A stretch of DNA of 64,000 nucleotides from Leifsonia sp. ku-ls (GCA_003367665.1 QKXI01000001.1:434001-498000), one strand, 5' to 3'; shown: positions 52,401 to 60,268, counted from the stretch's first letter. Made by a program: numbers and translations. The notes: generated by a model not told the origin, from the sequence alone.

Positions 52401-52635
52401 CCGCGGTGCGCGAGGCGCTCAGCGCGAGAACCTCGTCGGTCGCGTAGCCGCGACGCGCGACGCGCTCCGCGAGGGCCTCGACGAGCGTGGTCGTCTTGCC
52501 CGTGCCCGGCGCTCCGAGCACGGCGGCGGACGCGTCGTCGGGCAGCAGGAGCACCTCCGCCTGCGCCCCGTCGAGCTGCGGGACGCCGGCGGACGCGGCT
52601 CGCGCCTGCCGCATCCGGAAGCCTCGCGTCGTCAT
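49492..52635 (-). CDS. adnA: AdnA-like helicase-nuclease subunit
   Basis: The 1047-residue protein pairs with AdnB. It has Walker A GAPGTGKT (41-48) and a C-terminal RecB-type nuclease with VDLKTGN (Asp928, Lys930) and AQLGAYQLAM. The Walker B region reads VFVDDLQEAT rather than DEYQD, a weakened motor motif consistent with AdnA being the subordinate motor in mycobacteria. Start 52635 is chosen because TAGCGT lies seven bases upstream with no Shine-Dalgarno; a longer in-frame start at 52743 would overlap the divergent promoter region. Confidence 0.9.
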   Translation of the reverse strand: MTTRGFRMRQARAASAGVPQLDGAQAEVLLLPDDASAAVLGAPGTGKTTTLVEALAERVARRGYATDEVLALSASRTAATALRDRIALRLGVPTNGPLARTATSLAFQLVGERARRLGAEPPRLLTGGEQDQIIAELLSGHMEDGTGPHWPEPLVDEVRALRGFRTELRELMARCAERGITPSRLSELGAITGHDEWRAAARFIAEYQLVVDSYRGGFVDSAELIASAVTVVREGSSLDRLRAVFVDDLQEATVATLALLRAFAERGVAVIAFGDPDVASTTFRGAEATALGQLESRLGVPVTRFVLTTAHRQTPALRELTARTTERIGAAAAGVQRMASAGRPEPAEDDAEHRPEVVRLVAVSAPAEASRLARKLRERHLLDGVPWSDMAVIVRSGAHVPALARALAVAEVPTTTSIAGRPLRDDFAARQLVTVAGVQLGTIELTPLVATELLLGPFGGLDSVSLRRLRLALRQEELAGDGNRPGDELLVEALQHPAHLATIDAAPARRAGRLAETLRSGREKAEAGASIEELLWHAWERSGLAARWLEHSERTGIVADEANRHLDGVVALFTAARRFVERYPERPAADFVVELLGAEVPEDTLAPGTAGDAVLVCTPSAAIGREFEVVAVAGLQESVWPNLRLRGSLLHPQELADAIEGRTTETEDARAEVLGDELRMFALAVSRARGQVFLTATANDDEQPSPFLRLAGELAVDDVDEGVHPLSLRGMVGRLRRRLVTTGAPDAAEALARLADAEVEGADPSSWYGLRAPSTTDPLVDLDDPEAVVRVSPSRLETFEKSPLAWFVDTMAASPSGLAAGIGTVVHAVMEEASTSDDPDLSVERLWRGIERRWGELAFESPWLEEKERRRTRTLTAGVSEYLRDFERAGGALLGSEGSFELRIGRALVRGTIDRVERTPDGTVVIVDLKTGNRTPTAAEAEQHAQLGAYQLAMEHGAIEQAQGLPSGGAKLLFVAKGVRGKGYREVAQDRVDEERLERLRERVAAAAEGMAAATFAGVVDLGERDPHGSYEYRIHLVPAVSAGGGA

Positions 52636-52642
52636 GGTTTTC

Positions 52643-52648
52643 ACGCTA
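52643..52648 (-). promoter_or_regulatory. -10 element of adnA-adnB (leaderless)
   Basis: TAGCGT on the minus strand, seven bases before the ATG at 52635. Confidence 0.55.
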
Positions 52649-52698
52649 TCGGCGTCCGCCGACAGAGAACGCGAGCGAGGGCCGCGAGCCGTGTGCCG

Positions 52699-52728
52699 TA
52701 GTCTGAACTCACACCCGCCGGTCAGACT
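52699..52728 (+). promoter_or_regulatory. -10 element and inverted repeat upstream of the DUF3107 gene
   Basis: TAGTCT (52699-52704) is a likely -10 for the DUF3107 gene. AGTCTGA (52700-52706) and TCAGACT (52722-52728) are exact seven-base arms around 15 bases, so the repeat overlaps the -10 and the transcription start. It could be an operator. Confidence 0.45.
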
Positions 52729-52743
52729 CGAAAGGCACTGCAC

Positions 52744-52968
52744 GTGGAGATCCGCATCGGAATCGTCAACGCCCCTCGCGAACTCAGCTTCGAGTCATCG
52801 CAGTCCGCCGAGGAGCTCGCCGCGCAGGTCGAGGCCGGCCTCAGCAGCGGCACCGGCGTCCTGAAGCTGACCGACGACAAGGGCCGCCTGTACGTGGTCC
52901 CGACTGCGGGCATCGGCTACGTCGAGATCGGCACAGAGGAATCGCGCCGGATCGGCTTCGTCGGCTAG
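52744..52968 (+). CDS. DUF3107 small protein
   Basis: The 74-residue protein matches the actinobacterial DUF3107 family (Rv3208A/TB9.4 type): EIRIGIVNAPRELSFES, LTDDKGRLYVVPTAGIGYVEIG and IGFVG. It is a small alpha/beta protein of unknown function. GTG 52744 has AAAGG at nine bases. Its TAG stop codon is also the start of the -10 box of the next gene. Confidence 0.9.
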   Translation: MEIRIGIVNAPRELSFESSQSAEELAAQVEAGLSSGTGVLKLTDDKGRLYVVPTAGIGYVEIGTEESRRIGFVG

Positions 52969-52971
52969 CCT
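52966..52971 (+). promoter_or_regulatory. -10 element of the 100-residue membrane protein gene (leaderless)
   Basis: TAGCCT, seven bases before the GTG at 52979; its first three bases are the stop codon of the DUF3107 gene. Confidence 0.5.
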
Positions 52972-52978
52972 CCCTCTC

Positions 52979-53281
52979 GTGGAACTGCTCTTCGTCGTCC
53001 TCGGCGGGGCCATCATCGGCCTGGCCGGGCGCTACCTGCTCCCCAACCGCCACACGCACGGCTGCGTGCTGATGCCGGCCATCGGCGTCGCCGCGGCCGC
53101 CATCCTCTGGGTGGCCCTCACCTGGGCCGGCCTGAAGTGGGACGGCGGCTGGATCTGGTGGATCACCCTGCTCGGCACCGCGCTCGTGGTCGCCGTGGCC
53201 GACATCGTGATCGGCCGCGTCCGCTCCACCGCGGACGACCGCATGCTGCACACGCTGTCGCGCGGAGCCGTCGCGCGCTGA
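52979..53281 (+). CDS. Small membrane protein of unknown function
   Basis: The 100-residue protein has three predicted helices (about 3-20, 30-50, 60-79) separated by short loops, with NRHTHGC between the first two and a basic tail. No family is recognised beyond actinobacterial hypothetical proteins. It begins with GTG 52979, set by the TAGCCT box, and ends two bases from the stop codon of the convergent MiaE-like gene. Confidence 0.7.
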   Translation: MELLFVVLGGAIIGLAGRYLLPNRHTHGCVLMPAIGVAAAAILWVALTWAGLKWDGGWIWWITLLGTALVVAVADIVIGRVRSTADDRMLHTLSRGAVAR

Positions 53282-53283
53282 CG

Positions 53284-53997
53284 TCAGGCGGTCAGCCCCA
53301 GGGCGTCCATCCGGCGCGTGTGCGCGGCGATGAGCTCGGTGAAGATCGGCTCGATCCGCTCCTCGTCGGTGGCGCGGTTGCCCGACAGGTGCAGCGCCGA
53401 CCGCGCGACCAGCAGCGTGTCGCCGACCAGGCGGCGGCCCCACATCGCCAGGCGCGACGCCAGCTGCGGGTCGGCCGCGATCTCCGCGCGCAGCACGTCG
53501 AGCACGCCCTCCTGGCCCGACTCCGAGCCGAGCAGGTGCGCGACCCGCGGTCCGACGTCGCCAGGGAGGCCCGCGGCGAGGCGGATGAAGAAGTCGTCGA
53601 GCAGCCCACCGGTCACCAGGGCCGACAGCAGCGTCTCGCGCCAGTCGGCCCCCACGATGAGCGCGCTGAACCCCTCGATCTCCTCAGCGAACGGCTTCAT
53701 AACCTCCGCCGGGTCGTCTCCACGCCGCCGCAGCTCAGCGACGATCCCCTGGTGCTTCGAGAGCGCGTGCCCGGCCGCGGCCGAGACGAGGCTCTTGGCG
53801 TGCAGATCGGCAGCCTCCGCGGCCACGCGCGAGAGGGTCTCGAACTGCTCCAGCTGGAGGTAGGCCGCCTGACCGAGGTAGGGCACCGGCTCGGGCATCA
53901 CCTCGTGCAGGTCCACCCGCACGGTCGACACCGGGCGCCGAGGCGTGAGGCGCGGGAGCTCGACAGCGGGCCGACGCCGGGTGAACCAAGTTGACAC
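53284..53997 (-). CDS. Ferritin-like fold (MiaE-like) protein
   Basis: The 237-residue protein is all-helical after residue 40 and matches the actinobacterial MiaE-like / ferritin-fold family (Rv3210c type). A helix with QLEQFETLSRVAAEAADLHAKSL (glutamate and histidine candidates for a di-iron site; core EQFETLSRVAAE) is followed by further Glu/His positions. tRNA hydroxylase activity is suggested by fold only. GTG 53997 lies seven bases after TACACT. It diverges from the DEAD-box helicase, the same arrangement as in mycobacteria. Confidence 0.82.
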   Translation of the reverse strand: MSTWFTRRRPAVELPRLTPRRPVSTVRVDLHEVMPEPVPYLGQAAYLQLEQFETLSRVAAEAADLHAKSLVSAAAGHALSKHQGIVAELRRRGDDPAEVMKPFAEEIEGFSALIVGADWRETLLSALVTGGLLDDFFIRLAAGLPGDVGPRVAHLLGSESGQEGVLDVLRAEIAADPQLASRLAMWGRRLVGDTLLVARSALHLSGNRATDEERIEPIFTELIAAHTRRMDALGLTA

Positions 53998-54004
53998 GCT
54001 CAGC

Positions 54005-54010
54005 AGTGTA
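54005..54010 (-). promoter_or_regulatory. -10 element of the MiaE-like gene (leaderless)
   Basis: TACACT on the minus strand, seven bases before the GTG at 53997. Confidence 0.55.
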
Positions 54011-54024
54011 TCGGGACCGTCCAG

Positions 54025-54030
54025 TAGGCT
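54025..54030 (+). promoter_or_regulatory. -10 element of the DEAD-box helicase gene
   Basis: TAGGCT at 54025-54030 would give a leader of about 85 bases before the GTG at 54122. Long leaders are common for cold-responsive RNA helicase genes; no specific element is recognised in it. Confidence 0.4.
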
Positions 54031-54121
54031 TGGAACGCCGTCGGCGCAGGATCGACGGCCTCACGCCTGCGAAACGGACAGGGCGTGAACACTCCGACCG
54101 AATCGACAGGCAATCACCCCA

Positions 54122-55636
54122 GTGACTTTCTCAGAACTCAACATCGACCAGGACATGGTGGACGCGCTCGCGGCCAAGGGCATCGTCGAGCCGTTCCCCA
54201 TCCAGGCGCAGACCATCCCCCTGGCCCTCACCGGCCAGGACATCATCGGCCAGGCGAAGACCGGCACCGGCAAGACCTTCGGCTTCGGCCTCCCGCTCAT
54301 CCAGCGGCTCGGGCCGGACCCGGAGCCGGGCGTGAAGGCGCTCGTCGTCGTCCCGACCCGCGAGCTCGCCATCCAGGTCTACGAAGACCTCGAGCTCGCC
54401 GCGGCCGGACGCCCGACCGCCATCGCCAGCATCTACGGCGGCAAGGCCTATGAGGGCCAGATCGCGCAGCTGAAGGCCGGCGCGCAGATCGTCGTCGGCA
54501 CCCCGGGGCGCCTCCTCGACCTCGCCGGCCAGCGCCTGCTGAACCTCGGCAACGTGCAGGAGATGGTGCTCGACGAGGCCGACAAGATGCTCGACCTCGG
54601 CTTCCTCGCCGACATCGAGAAGCTGTTCGCGCAGACGCCGCCCACCCGCCACACCATGCTGTTCTCGGCCACCATGCCCGGCCCGATCGTCGCCCTGGCA
54701 CGCCGCTTCATGACCCGGCCGGTGCACATCCGGGCGACCGACCCGGACGAGGGCCAGATCCAGGCCAACATCAAGCACCTGATCTACCGTGCGCACTCGC
54801 TCGACAAGGACGAGGTCATCTCGCGCATCCTGCAGGCCGAGGGCCGCGGCAAGACCGTGATCTTCACGCGCACCAAGCGCGCCGCCGCCAAGCTCGTGGA
54901 AGAGCTGAACGACCGCGGCTTCAACGCCGCGGCCGTGCACGGCGACCTCAACCAGGAGCAGCGCGAACGCGCGATGGCGGCGTTCAAGGCCGGCAAGAAG
55001 GACATCCTGATCGCCACCGACGTCGCCGCCCGCGGCATCGACGTCGACGACGTGACGCACGTGATCAACCACACCATCCCGGACGACGAGAAGACCTACC
55101 TGCACCGCGCGGGCCGCACCGGCCGGGCCGGCAAGACCGGCATCGCCGTGACGTTCGTCGACTGGGAGGACCTGCACAAGTGGTCCCTCATCAACAAGGC
55201 GCTGGAGTTCGGGCAGCCGGAGCCGACCGAGACCTACTCGTCGTCGCCGCACCTGTACACCGACCTCGACATCCCGCAGGGCGTCAAGGGCCGCCTCAAG
55301 CCGACGCCCGCGGTCAAGGCCGCCGGCACCGGCGGCAGCCAGTCGGCCCGCGGCGGCCGCAGCGACTCGACCGGCCCGGAGGGCGGCGAGCGCACCGGGA
55401 GCAGCAGCCGTCGTCGCCGCCGCACCCGCAGCGGCTCCGGTCAGGGCGCGGCGGAGAACGCGTCGGCCGAGGGCGCAACGGCGCCCGCGTCCGCCTCCGC
55501 GGACGGCGCCGAGCCGAAGGCTCCGGCCGCCGGCACGCACGACGGCGGCGGCTCGCAGCACCGCGACGGCAACAGCGCTCCGCGCCGCCGTCGCCGCCGC
55601 TCCCGCGGCGGCTCCCCCGCCACCCCCGCGAGCTGA
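54122..55636 (+). CDS. DEAD-box ATP-dependent RNA helicase (RhlE-like)
   Basis: The 504-residue protein has the full motif set: Q motif PFPIQAQTIP, motif I AKTGTGKT, PTRELAIQ, TPGRLLDL, motif II LDEADKML, motif III FSATMP, ARGIDVDDVTHVIN and HRAGRTGRAGKTG. Residues after about 400 form a disordered, basic Arg/Ser/Gly-rich tail of the kind that gives unspecific RNA affinity. It should unwind structured RNA in ribosome assembly or mRNA decay. The GTG at 54122 has only a weak AGG upstream. Confidence 0.95.
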   Translation: MTFSELNIDQDMVDALAAKGIVEPFPIQAQTIPLALTGQDIIGQAKTGTGKTFGFGLPLIQRLGPDPEPGVKALVVVPTRELAIQVYEDLELAAAGRPTAIASIYGGKAYEGQIAQLKAGAQIVVGTPGRLLDLAGQRLLNLGNVQEMVLDEADKMLDLGFLADIEKLFAQTPPTRHTMLFSATMPGPIVALARRFMTRPVHIRATDPDEGQIQANIKHLIYRAHSLDKDEVISRILQAEGRGKTVIFTRTKRAAAKLVEELNDRGFNAAAVHGDLNQEQRERAMAAFKAGKKDILIATDVAARGIDVDDVTHVINHTIPDDEKTYLHRAGRTGRAGKTGIAVTFVDWEDLHKWSLINKALEFGQPEPTETYSSSPHLYTDLDIPQGVKGRLKPTPAVKAAGTGGSQSARGGRSDSTGPEGGERTGSSSRRRRRTRSGSGQGAAENASAEGATAPASASADGAEPKAPAAGTHDGGGSQHRDGNSAPRRRRRRSRGGSPATPAS

Positions 55637-55665
55637 CCCGCGCTCACCGTCCGCTCCAGCCGACA

Positions 55666-55717
55666 GCTCCTGAGTTTTCGACCGATTCCGCCGGGATCGA
55701 TCGAAAAACTCAGGAGC
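55666..55717. terminator. Long near-palindromic hairpin between convergent genes
   Basis: GCTCCTGAGTTTT (55666-55678) pairs exactly with AAAACTCAGGAGC (55705-55717), and the inner bases extend the stem with one bulge. It lies between the helicase (plus) and the secreted hydrolase-like gene (minus), and its A and T tracts suit termination in both directions. Confidence 0.8.
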
Positions 55718-55750
55718 CGTTGGCGTTGGGGGCGGGCGACGGGTGCGAAG

Positions 55751-56881
55751 TCAGTACCAGTGCGGGTCGCGGGCGAGCCACTTGCTGAGAGCGGTGCACG
55801 GGGAACCGTAGCTGCGGTTGATGTAGTCGAGGCCCCAGTTGATCTGGGTGTTGGCGTTCGTCATCCAGTCGGAGCCGGCGCTCGACATCTTGCTCGCGGG
55901 CAGCGACTGCGGGATGCCGTACGCCCCGCTGGAGGTGTTGTAGGCGTTCGCGCGCCACCCGGACTCGCCGTTCCACAACCGGATCAGACAGTCCATCTGG
56001 TCGCCGCCCCAGCCGTACGCGCCGATCCGGCTGGCCGCGTACGCCTGCGCCGCGGCCGGGTCGACGACCATGCCGGGCGGCGGTGCGAAGCCGTCCGCCC
56101 CTCCGCCGGAGTTGGCGGCCGCTTCGGCGGCCTGCGCTGCGGCGACACCCTCCGCGTACTTCTGCTCGACGGACGCCTCGGTGTTCTTCAGCGCCGCCAA
56201 CTGCGCGTACAGGGTGGTCGCGTGCTGCTTCTGGTCGGCCAGCTGCGCATCCGCCGCCTGCTTGGCCGCCACGGCGACGTCATACGCCTTCTTGGCGTCG
56301 GTGGCGAGCTGGTCGCGCACCTTCTGGGCGGTCGTCGCCTGCGCGCTCAACGACGCCGCGAGGTTCTTCTGCGCGCTCGCCTGCGCGTACAGGGCGCTCG
56401 CCCGATCCCCCAGCCGGGACAGCGCGCCCAGCTGGTACAGCAGGCCGTCGGACTTCTGCGCGGTCGGGCTGAGGAACAGCCGCACCGAGACGGCCGATCC
56501 GCCCGAGCGGCTCAACTGCTCGGCCAGGGCGCCGCTCTGCGCCTTCAGCTCGTCGGCCTTCGCCGAGGCGTCCGCCGCCTTCGTCGCGAGGTCCTGCGCC
56601 TTCCGGGTCGCCGCCTGCAGCGCCGTCTCCGCCTGCCCGTACTCCCCGAACCGCTTGACGGCCAGGTCGCCCGCGGCGTTGGCGGCGGTCTGCAACGAGG
56701 TCAGGAGGGTGTTGATCCGATCCACCTCGGCCTGTGCCGCCGTGGCGTTCGCCTTCGCGGCCTGCACGTCGTCCCACGACGGGTACGACGGGTCGGCCTG
56801 CGCGGGGGCGACCCCCGCCGTGACCACCAGGGCCGTCGCAAGGGCGGCCGCGACCGCCGAGCCTCGCCAGAACCGTCTCAC
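55751..56881 (-). CDS. Secreted coiled-coil protein with lytic-transglycosylase-like C terminus
   Basis: The 376-residue protein has a signal peptide (about 1-29, cleaved after AQA). A long Ala/Gln/Lys-rich coiled coil follows (about 36-255), like the N-terminal region of actinobacterial peptidoglycan hydrolases, then a C-terminal transglycosylase-like domain (about 275-376). The likely catalytic Glu306 is in LWNGESGW, followed by GAYGIPQSLPASKM and INWGLDYINRSYG. Peptidoglycan cleavage at the cell surface is expected. An FtsX-dependent hydrolase is conceivable given the coiled coil, but unproven. GTG 56881. Confidence 0.85.
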   Translation of the reverse strand: MRRFWRGSAVAAALATALVVTAGVAPAQADPSYPSWDDVQAAKANATAAQAEVDRINTLLTSLQTAANAAGDLAVKRFGEYGQAETALQAATRKAQDLATKAADASAKADELKAQSGALAEQLSRSGGSAVSVRLFLSPTAQKSDGLLYQLGALSRLGDRASALYAQASAQKNLAASLSAQATTAQKVRDQLATDAKKAYDVAVAAKQAADAQLADQKQHATTLYAQLAALKNTEASVEQKYAEGVAAAQAAEAAANSGGGADGFAPPPGMVVDPAAAQAYAASRIGAYGWGGDQMDCLIRLWNGESGWRANAYNTSSGAYGIPQSLPASKMSSAGSDWMTNANTQINWGLDYINRSYGSPCTALSKWLARDPHWY

Positions 56882-57015
56882 TCACGCACCTCGCTTCCCG
56901 ATCCCCGGGCACCAGGCTAAGCGCTGCTCGCCGCCGATCCGGAAAGCGGCCAGCGCCTGTCGCGACTTCGGCCGCGAATCCTCGCCTGCGGAACCGGTGT
57001 CTCAGGAAGCGGGCG

Positions 57016-57888
57016 TCACGACGCGTAGAAGGGCGTCGAGCCGGTCGCCTCCGCCATCATGGCGTCGACGACGGCGGGGTCGGTCGTGTTCTCGCCGAGC
57101 CGGTTCGGCTTCCCCGCACCGTGGTAGTCGCTGGAGCCGGTGATCCGCAGACCGTACCGCGCGGCCAGCTCGCGCAGCCGCGCGACGCCGTCCGGCGTGT
57201 TCTCGCGGTGGTCCAGCTCCAGCCCGAACAGGCCGGCGTCGACCAGGCGCCGCAGCCGGTCCTCCGGGATGACGCGCGAGCGTCCGCCGGTCGCCGGGTG
57301 CGCGAGCACGGGCAGGCCCCCGGCGCCGCGGATGAGCCGCACCCCGGTCAGCGGCTCCGGGGCGTAGTGCGGCTGGAAGTAGCCGCTGCGCCAGTGCAGG
57401 ATGCCGGCGAACGCGGCGCTCCGGTCGCGGGCGAGACCGCGCGCGACCAGGGCGTCGGCGATGTGCGGGCGGCCGACGGTCGCCCCCTCCGTCGCCTGGG
57501 CGAGCACGTCGTCCCAGGTGATGTCGTAGTCGGCGGAGATGCGGCGCACCATGTCCTCCGCGCGCCGCATCCGGCCCTCCCGGATGCGGCGGGTCTCGGC
57601 GACCAGGGCCTCGTTCTCCGGGTCGAACAGGTAGCCGAGCATGTGGACGCTGGCGAACTCGATGCGCGTCGACAGCTCCATGCCCGGGATGACGGTGACG
57701 CCGGAGCGCACCGCCTCCTGCGCCGCGTCGGCCCAGCCGGCGGTGGAGTCGTGGTCGGTGAGCGCGACCGTGCCGAGGCCGGCGACGGCGGCCGACCGGA
57801 CCAGCTCCGCCGGGGTCTCGGTGCCGTCCGACACGCTCGAATGGGTGTGCAGGTCGACGGGACCACGGAACCGTCGCGCATCAGCCAT
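57016..57888 (-). CDS. PHP-domain phosphoesterase (TrpH/RNase AM-like)
   Basis: The 290-residue protein has all PHP metal motifs: VDLHTHSSVSDGTETP (12-27), ALTDHDSTAGW, a GMELS glutamate, VLAHPATG and SGSDYHG-like TGSSDYHGAGKPN near the C terminus. Size and layout match TrpH/YciV-type enzymes, which act as 5'-3' exonucleases on short RNA or on 3',5'-bisnucleotides. ATG 57888 is supported by TAGGAT seven bases upstream. It diverges from the aminopeptidase gene. Confidence 0.9.
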   Translation of the reverse strand: MADARRFRGPVDLHTHSSVSDGTETPAELVRSAAVAGLGTVALTDHDSTAGWADAAQEAVRSGVTVIPGMELSTRIEFASVHMLGYLFDPENEALVAETRRIREGRMRRAEDMVRRISADYDITWDDVLAQATEGATVGRPHIADALVARGLARDRSAAFAGILHWRSGYFQPHYAPEPLTGVRLIRGAGGLPVLAHPATGGRSRVIPEDRLRRLVDAGLFGLELDHRENTPDGVARLRELAARYGLRITGSSDYHGAGKPNRLGENTTDPAVVDAMMAEATGSTPFYAS

Positions 57889-57895
57889 GCAGACC

Positions 57896-57901
57896 ATCCT
57901 A
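57896..57901 (-). promoter_or_regulatory. -10 element of the PHP phosphoesterase gene (leaderless)
   Basis: TAGGAT on the minus strand, seven bases before the ATG at 57888. Confidence 0.55.
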
Positions 57902-57957
57902 GGAGGGCGCCGCACCGCCCGGCCGCAGCGCCGGGGCCCTGGTGGAAGAATGGGGCC

Positions 57958-59535
57958 ATGTCCTCCCAGTCGACCACCCCCACCACCGTGCCCGTGACGG
58001 ACGACGCCGTCGCGACGACGACCGAGACCACCGCGCCCGCCGAGGCCGGCCAGGCGCCGCGGGCGACGCAGAACCGGTCGACCGCACCCGGCTCCGACGC
58101 GTTCCGCGAGTACATCGGCAGCGGCTGGGCGGAGCACCCCGAGGTCATCCCGGAGCCGCGGCGACAGGCGCAGTACGCGGCCGCCCGGCGGGCCAGGGTG
58201 TCGCAGCTGTTCCCCGGGAAGCGGCTCATCATCCCGGCCGGCCGGCTCAAGCAGCGCTCGAACGACACCGACTTCCCGTTCCGCGCCCACTCCGCCTTCG
58301 CCCACCTGACGGGCTGGGGGTCCGACTCCGAGCCGGGCAGCGTGCTCGTGCTGGAGCCGACCGCCGACGGCCACGAGGCCACGCTGTACTTCCGCGAGCG
58401 GGCCGGGCGCGACTCCGACGAGTTCTACGCGAACCCGGAGATCGGCGAGTTCTGGATCGGTCCCCGCCCCTCGCTCGCGCAGGTCGCCGGCGACCTCGCG
58501 CTCGCCACCCGCGGCATCGCCGAGGTGCGGAGCGTGCTCGACACCGTCGACGGAGACACCGTCGTGCTCCGCGAGGCCGACCCTTCGGTCACCGACGAGG
58601 TGGACGCGGCACGGATGCTGCTCTGGGACGACACGGACGGCGAGCGCGATCCGGAGGACCACGCGGAGGACGACCGGCTCGCCCGCGACCTCTCCGAGCT
58701 GCGCCTGGTGAAGGACGACTTCGAGGTCGGCGAGCTGCGCGCCGCCGTCACCGCGACCGCCCGCGGCTTCGACGACGTGATCGCCGACCTGCCGCGGATC
58801 ACCACCCACCCGCGCGGCGAGCGGCTGGTGGAGGGCGTCTTCTACGGGCGCGCCCGCGCCGACGGCAACGCGGTCGGGTACGACACGATCGCGGCGAGCG
58901 GGCCGCACGCGTGCATCCTGCACTGGACCCGCAACGATGGCCCCGTGGTGCCGGGCGACCTGATCCTGATGGACGCCGGGGTGGAGCTGGACAGCTACTA
59001 CACCGCCGACATCACGCGCACGTTCCCGATCAACGGGACCTTCGGCGAGACGCAGCGTCAGGTCTACGAGGCGGTGCTGGAGGCGGCGGACGCGGCGTTC
59101 GCGATCGTGCGTCCCGGCATCCGGTTCCGCGAGATCCACGCCGCCGCCATGGCCGTGATCGCCCGCCGGACCGCGGAGTGGGGGCTGCTGCCGGTGACGG
59201 CGGAGGAGGCGCTCGAGACCGAGAACCAGCAGCACCGCCGCTACATGGTGCACGGGACCAGCCACCACCTCGGCCTCGACGTGCACGACTGCGCCCAGGC
59301 CCGCCGCGAGCTGTACCTCGACGGCGTGCTCCAGCCCGGCATGGTGTTCACGATCGAGCCGGGGCTCTACTTCCAGCCGGACGACCTGACCGTTCCGGAG
59401 CGATTCCGTGGCATCGGCGTGCGGATCGAGGACAACATCCTGGTCACTGAGGACGGCGCGGAGAACCTCTCCGCGGCCATCCCGCGTACACCCGATGACG
59501 TCGAGGCCTGGGTGCGCCGGCTCTCCCGGTCCTGA
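57958..59535 (+). CDS. pepP: Xaa-Pro aminopeptidase (M24B, aminopeptidase P)
   Basis: The 525-residue enzyme starts with a Thr/Ala-rich flexible segment (1-45), then an aminopeptidase P N-terminal domain with FRAHSAFAHLTGWG. The pita-bread catalytic domain shows the five metal ligands: MDAGVELDSYYTADITRTFP (two Asp; core DAGVELDSYYTADITR), HGTSHHLGLDVHD, TIEPGLYF and GVRIEDNILVT. It releases N-terminal residues before proline. ATG 57958 follows AAGAAT by six bases, another likely leaderless start. Confidence 0.95.
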   Translation: MSSQSTTPTTVPVTDDAVATTTETTAPAEAGQAPRATQNRSTAPGSDAFREYIGSGWAEHPEVIPEPRRQAQYAAARRARVSQLFPGKRLIIPAGRLKQRSNDTDFPFRAHSAFAHLTGWGSDSEPGSVLVLEPTADGHEATLYFRERAGRDSDEFYANPEIGEFWIGPRPSLAQVAGDLALATRGIAEVRSVLDTVDGDTVVLREADPSVTDEVDAARMLLWDDTDGERDPEDHAEDDRLARDLSELRLVKDDFEVGELRAAVTATARGFDDVIADLPRITTHPRGERLVEGVFYGRARADGNAVGYDTIAASGPHACILHWTRNDGPVVPGDLILMDAGVELDSYYTADITRTFPINGTFGETQRQVYEAVLEAADAAFAIVRPGIRFREIHAAAMAVIARRTAEWGLLPVTAEEALETENQQHRRYMVHGTSHHLGLDVHDCAQARRELYLDGVLQPGMVFTIEPGLYFQPDDLTVPERFRGIGVRIEDNILVTEDGAENLSAAIPRTPDDVEAWVRRLSRS

Positions 59536-59553
59536 CCGCGCGAGGCACGGCGG

Positions 59554-59580
59554 GGCGGCTGTCCGGCGTGGACAGCCGCC
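59554..59580. terminator. Bidirectional hairpin terminator
   Basis: GGCGGCTGTCC and GGACAGCCGCC form an 11-base-pair stem with a five-base loop, between the convergent pepP (plus) and stress-17M-like (minus) genes. Confidence 0.8.
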
Positions 59581-59599
59581 ACCGTGGCCTTCGCTCCCG

Positions 59600-60268
59600 T
59601 TATGAGGCGGAAGGGCGGTCGTCCCCGGCCGGAGGCTGCGGTGCGGCCGGAGGCTGCGGTGCGGCCGGAGGCTGCGGTGCGTCGGCGGGAGGCGCCGGAG
59701 GCGCGGGCGGCGGGTCGGAGGGGTGCTGCGGCTGCGCGGGCGGCGTCCAGCCTGCGGCGGTCGGCGGGGCCGGCTGCGGCGCGCCTCCCCCGGCGAGCAG
59801 GTTGCGCGCGCGGTTGCCCAGCTCGGAATCGACGAGCACCGAGTAGCTGGTCGCGATCACCTGCTGCACCGACGTGAAGTCACGGCGGCGACGATTGATG
59901 GCGTACGAGACGATGCCCCACAGCATCCCGAAGCCCGCGCCGATGAGGAGCGCGGCGAGCACGAAGGCGAGGCTCACCGTCGGCGAGAAGATGATGAGCA
60001 GCAGCCCGAAGAAGATGCCGAGCCAGGCGCCGGAGGCCGCACCCGCGAGGGCGACCCGGCCCCAGGTCAGCTTGCCGGTGACGCGCTCGACGCTCTTCAG
60101 GTCGCTTCCGACGATCGAGACCTTGTCGACGGGGAAGTCGGCGCGCGCGAGCACGTCGACCGCCTCCTGCGCCTGCGGGTAGCTCTCGAAGCTGGCGACC
60201 ACCTCGCCCCGCGGCAGGGTCGGATAGAGGAGACGGTTGCGTCCGTTCAGCGGCCCGGGTGTGCTCAT
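59600..60268 (-). CDS. General-stress 17M-like membrane protein
   Basis: The 222-residue protein has an N-terminal domain of the general stress protein 17M type (GEVVASFESYPQAQEAVDVLARADFPVDKVSIVG in pieces: SFESYPQAQEAVD about 25-37), two adjacent membrane helices (about 70-125) and a Pro/Ala/Gln-rich tail with tandem PPAAPQPPA. The start ATG 60268 gives the usual N terminus; an upstream in-frame start is less likely. Its place next to the MgtE-like/DUF1003/Mrp block mirrors mycobacteria (Rv1234 region). Function unknown. Confidence 0.82.
   Translation of the reverse strand: MSTPGPLNGRNRLLYPTLPRGEVVASFESYPQAQEAVDVLARADFPVDKVSIVGSDLKSVERVTGKLTWGRVALAGAASGAWLGIFFGLLLIIFSPTVSLAFVLAALLIGAGFGMLWGIVSYAINRRRRDFTSVQQVIATSYSVLVDSELGNRARNLLAGGGAPQPAPPTAAGWTPPAQPQHPSDPPPAPPAPPADAPQPPAAPQPPAAPQPPAGDDRPSAS

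Noticed and set aside
54085-54453. Upstream frame starting 37 bases before the DEAD-box helicase start
   Set aside because: It runs through the helicase gene in another frame with shadow-type composition; an upstream leader peptide is not supported.
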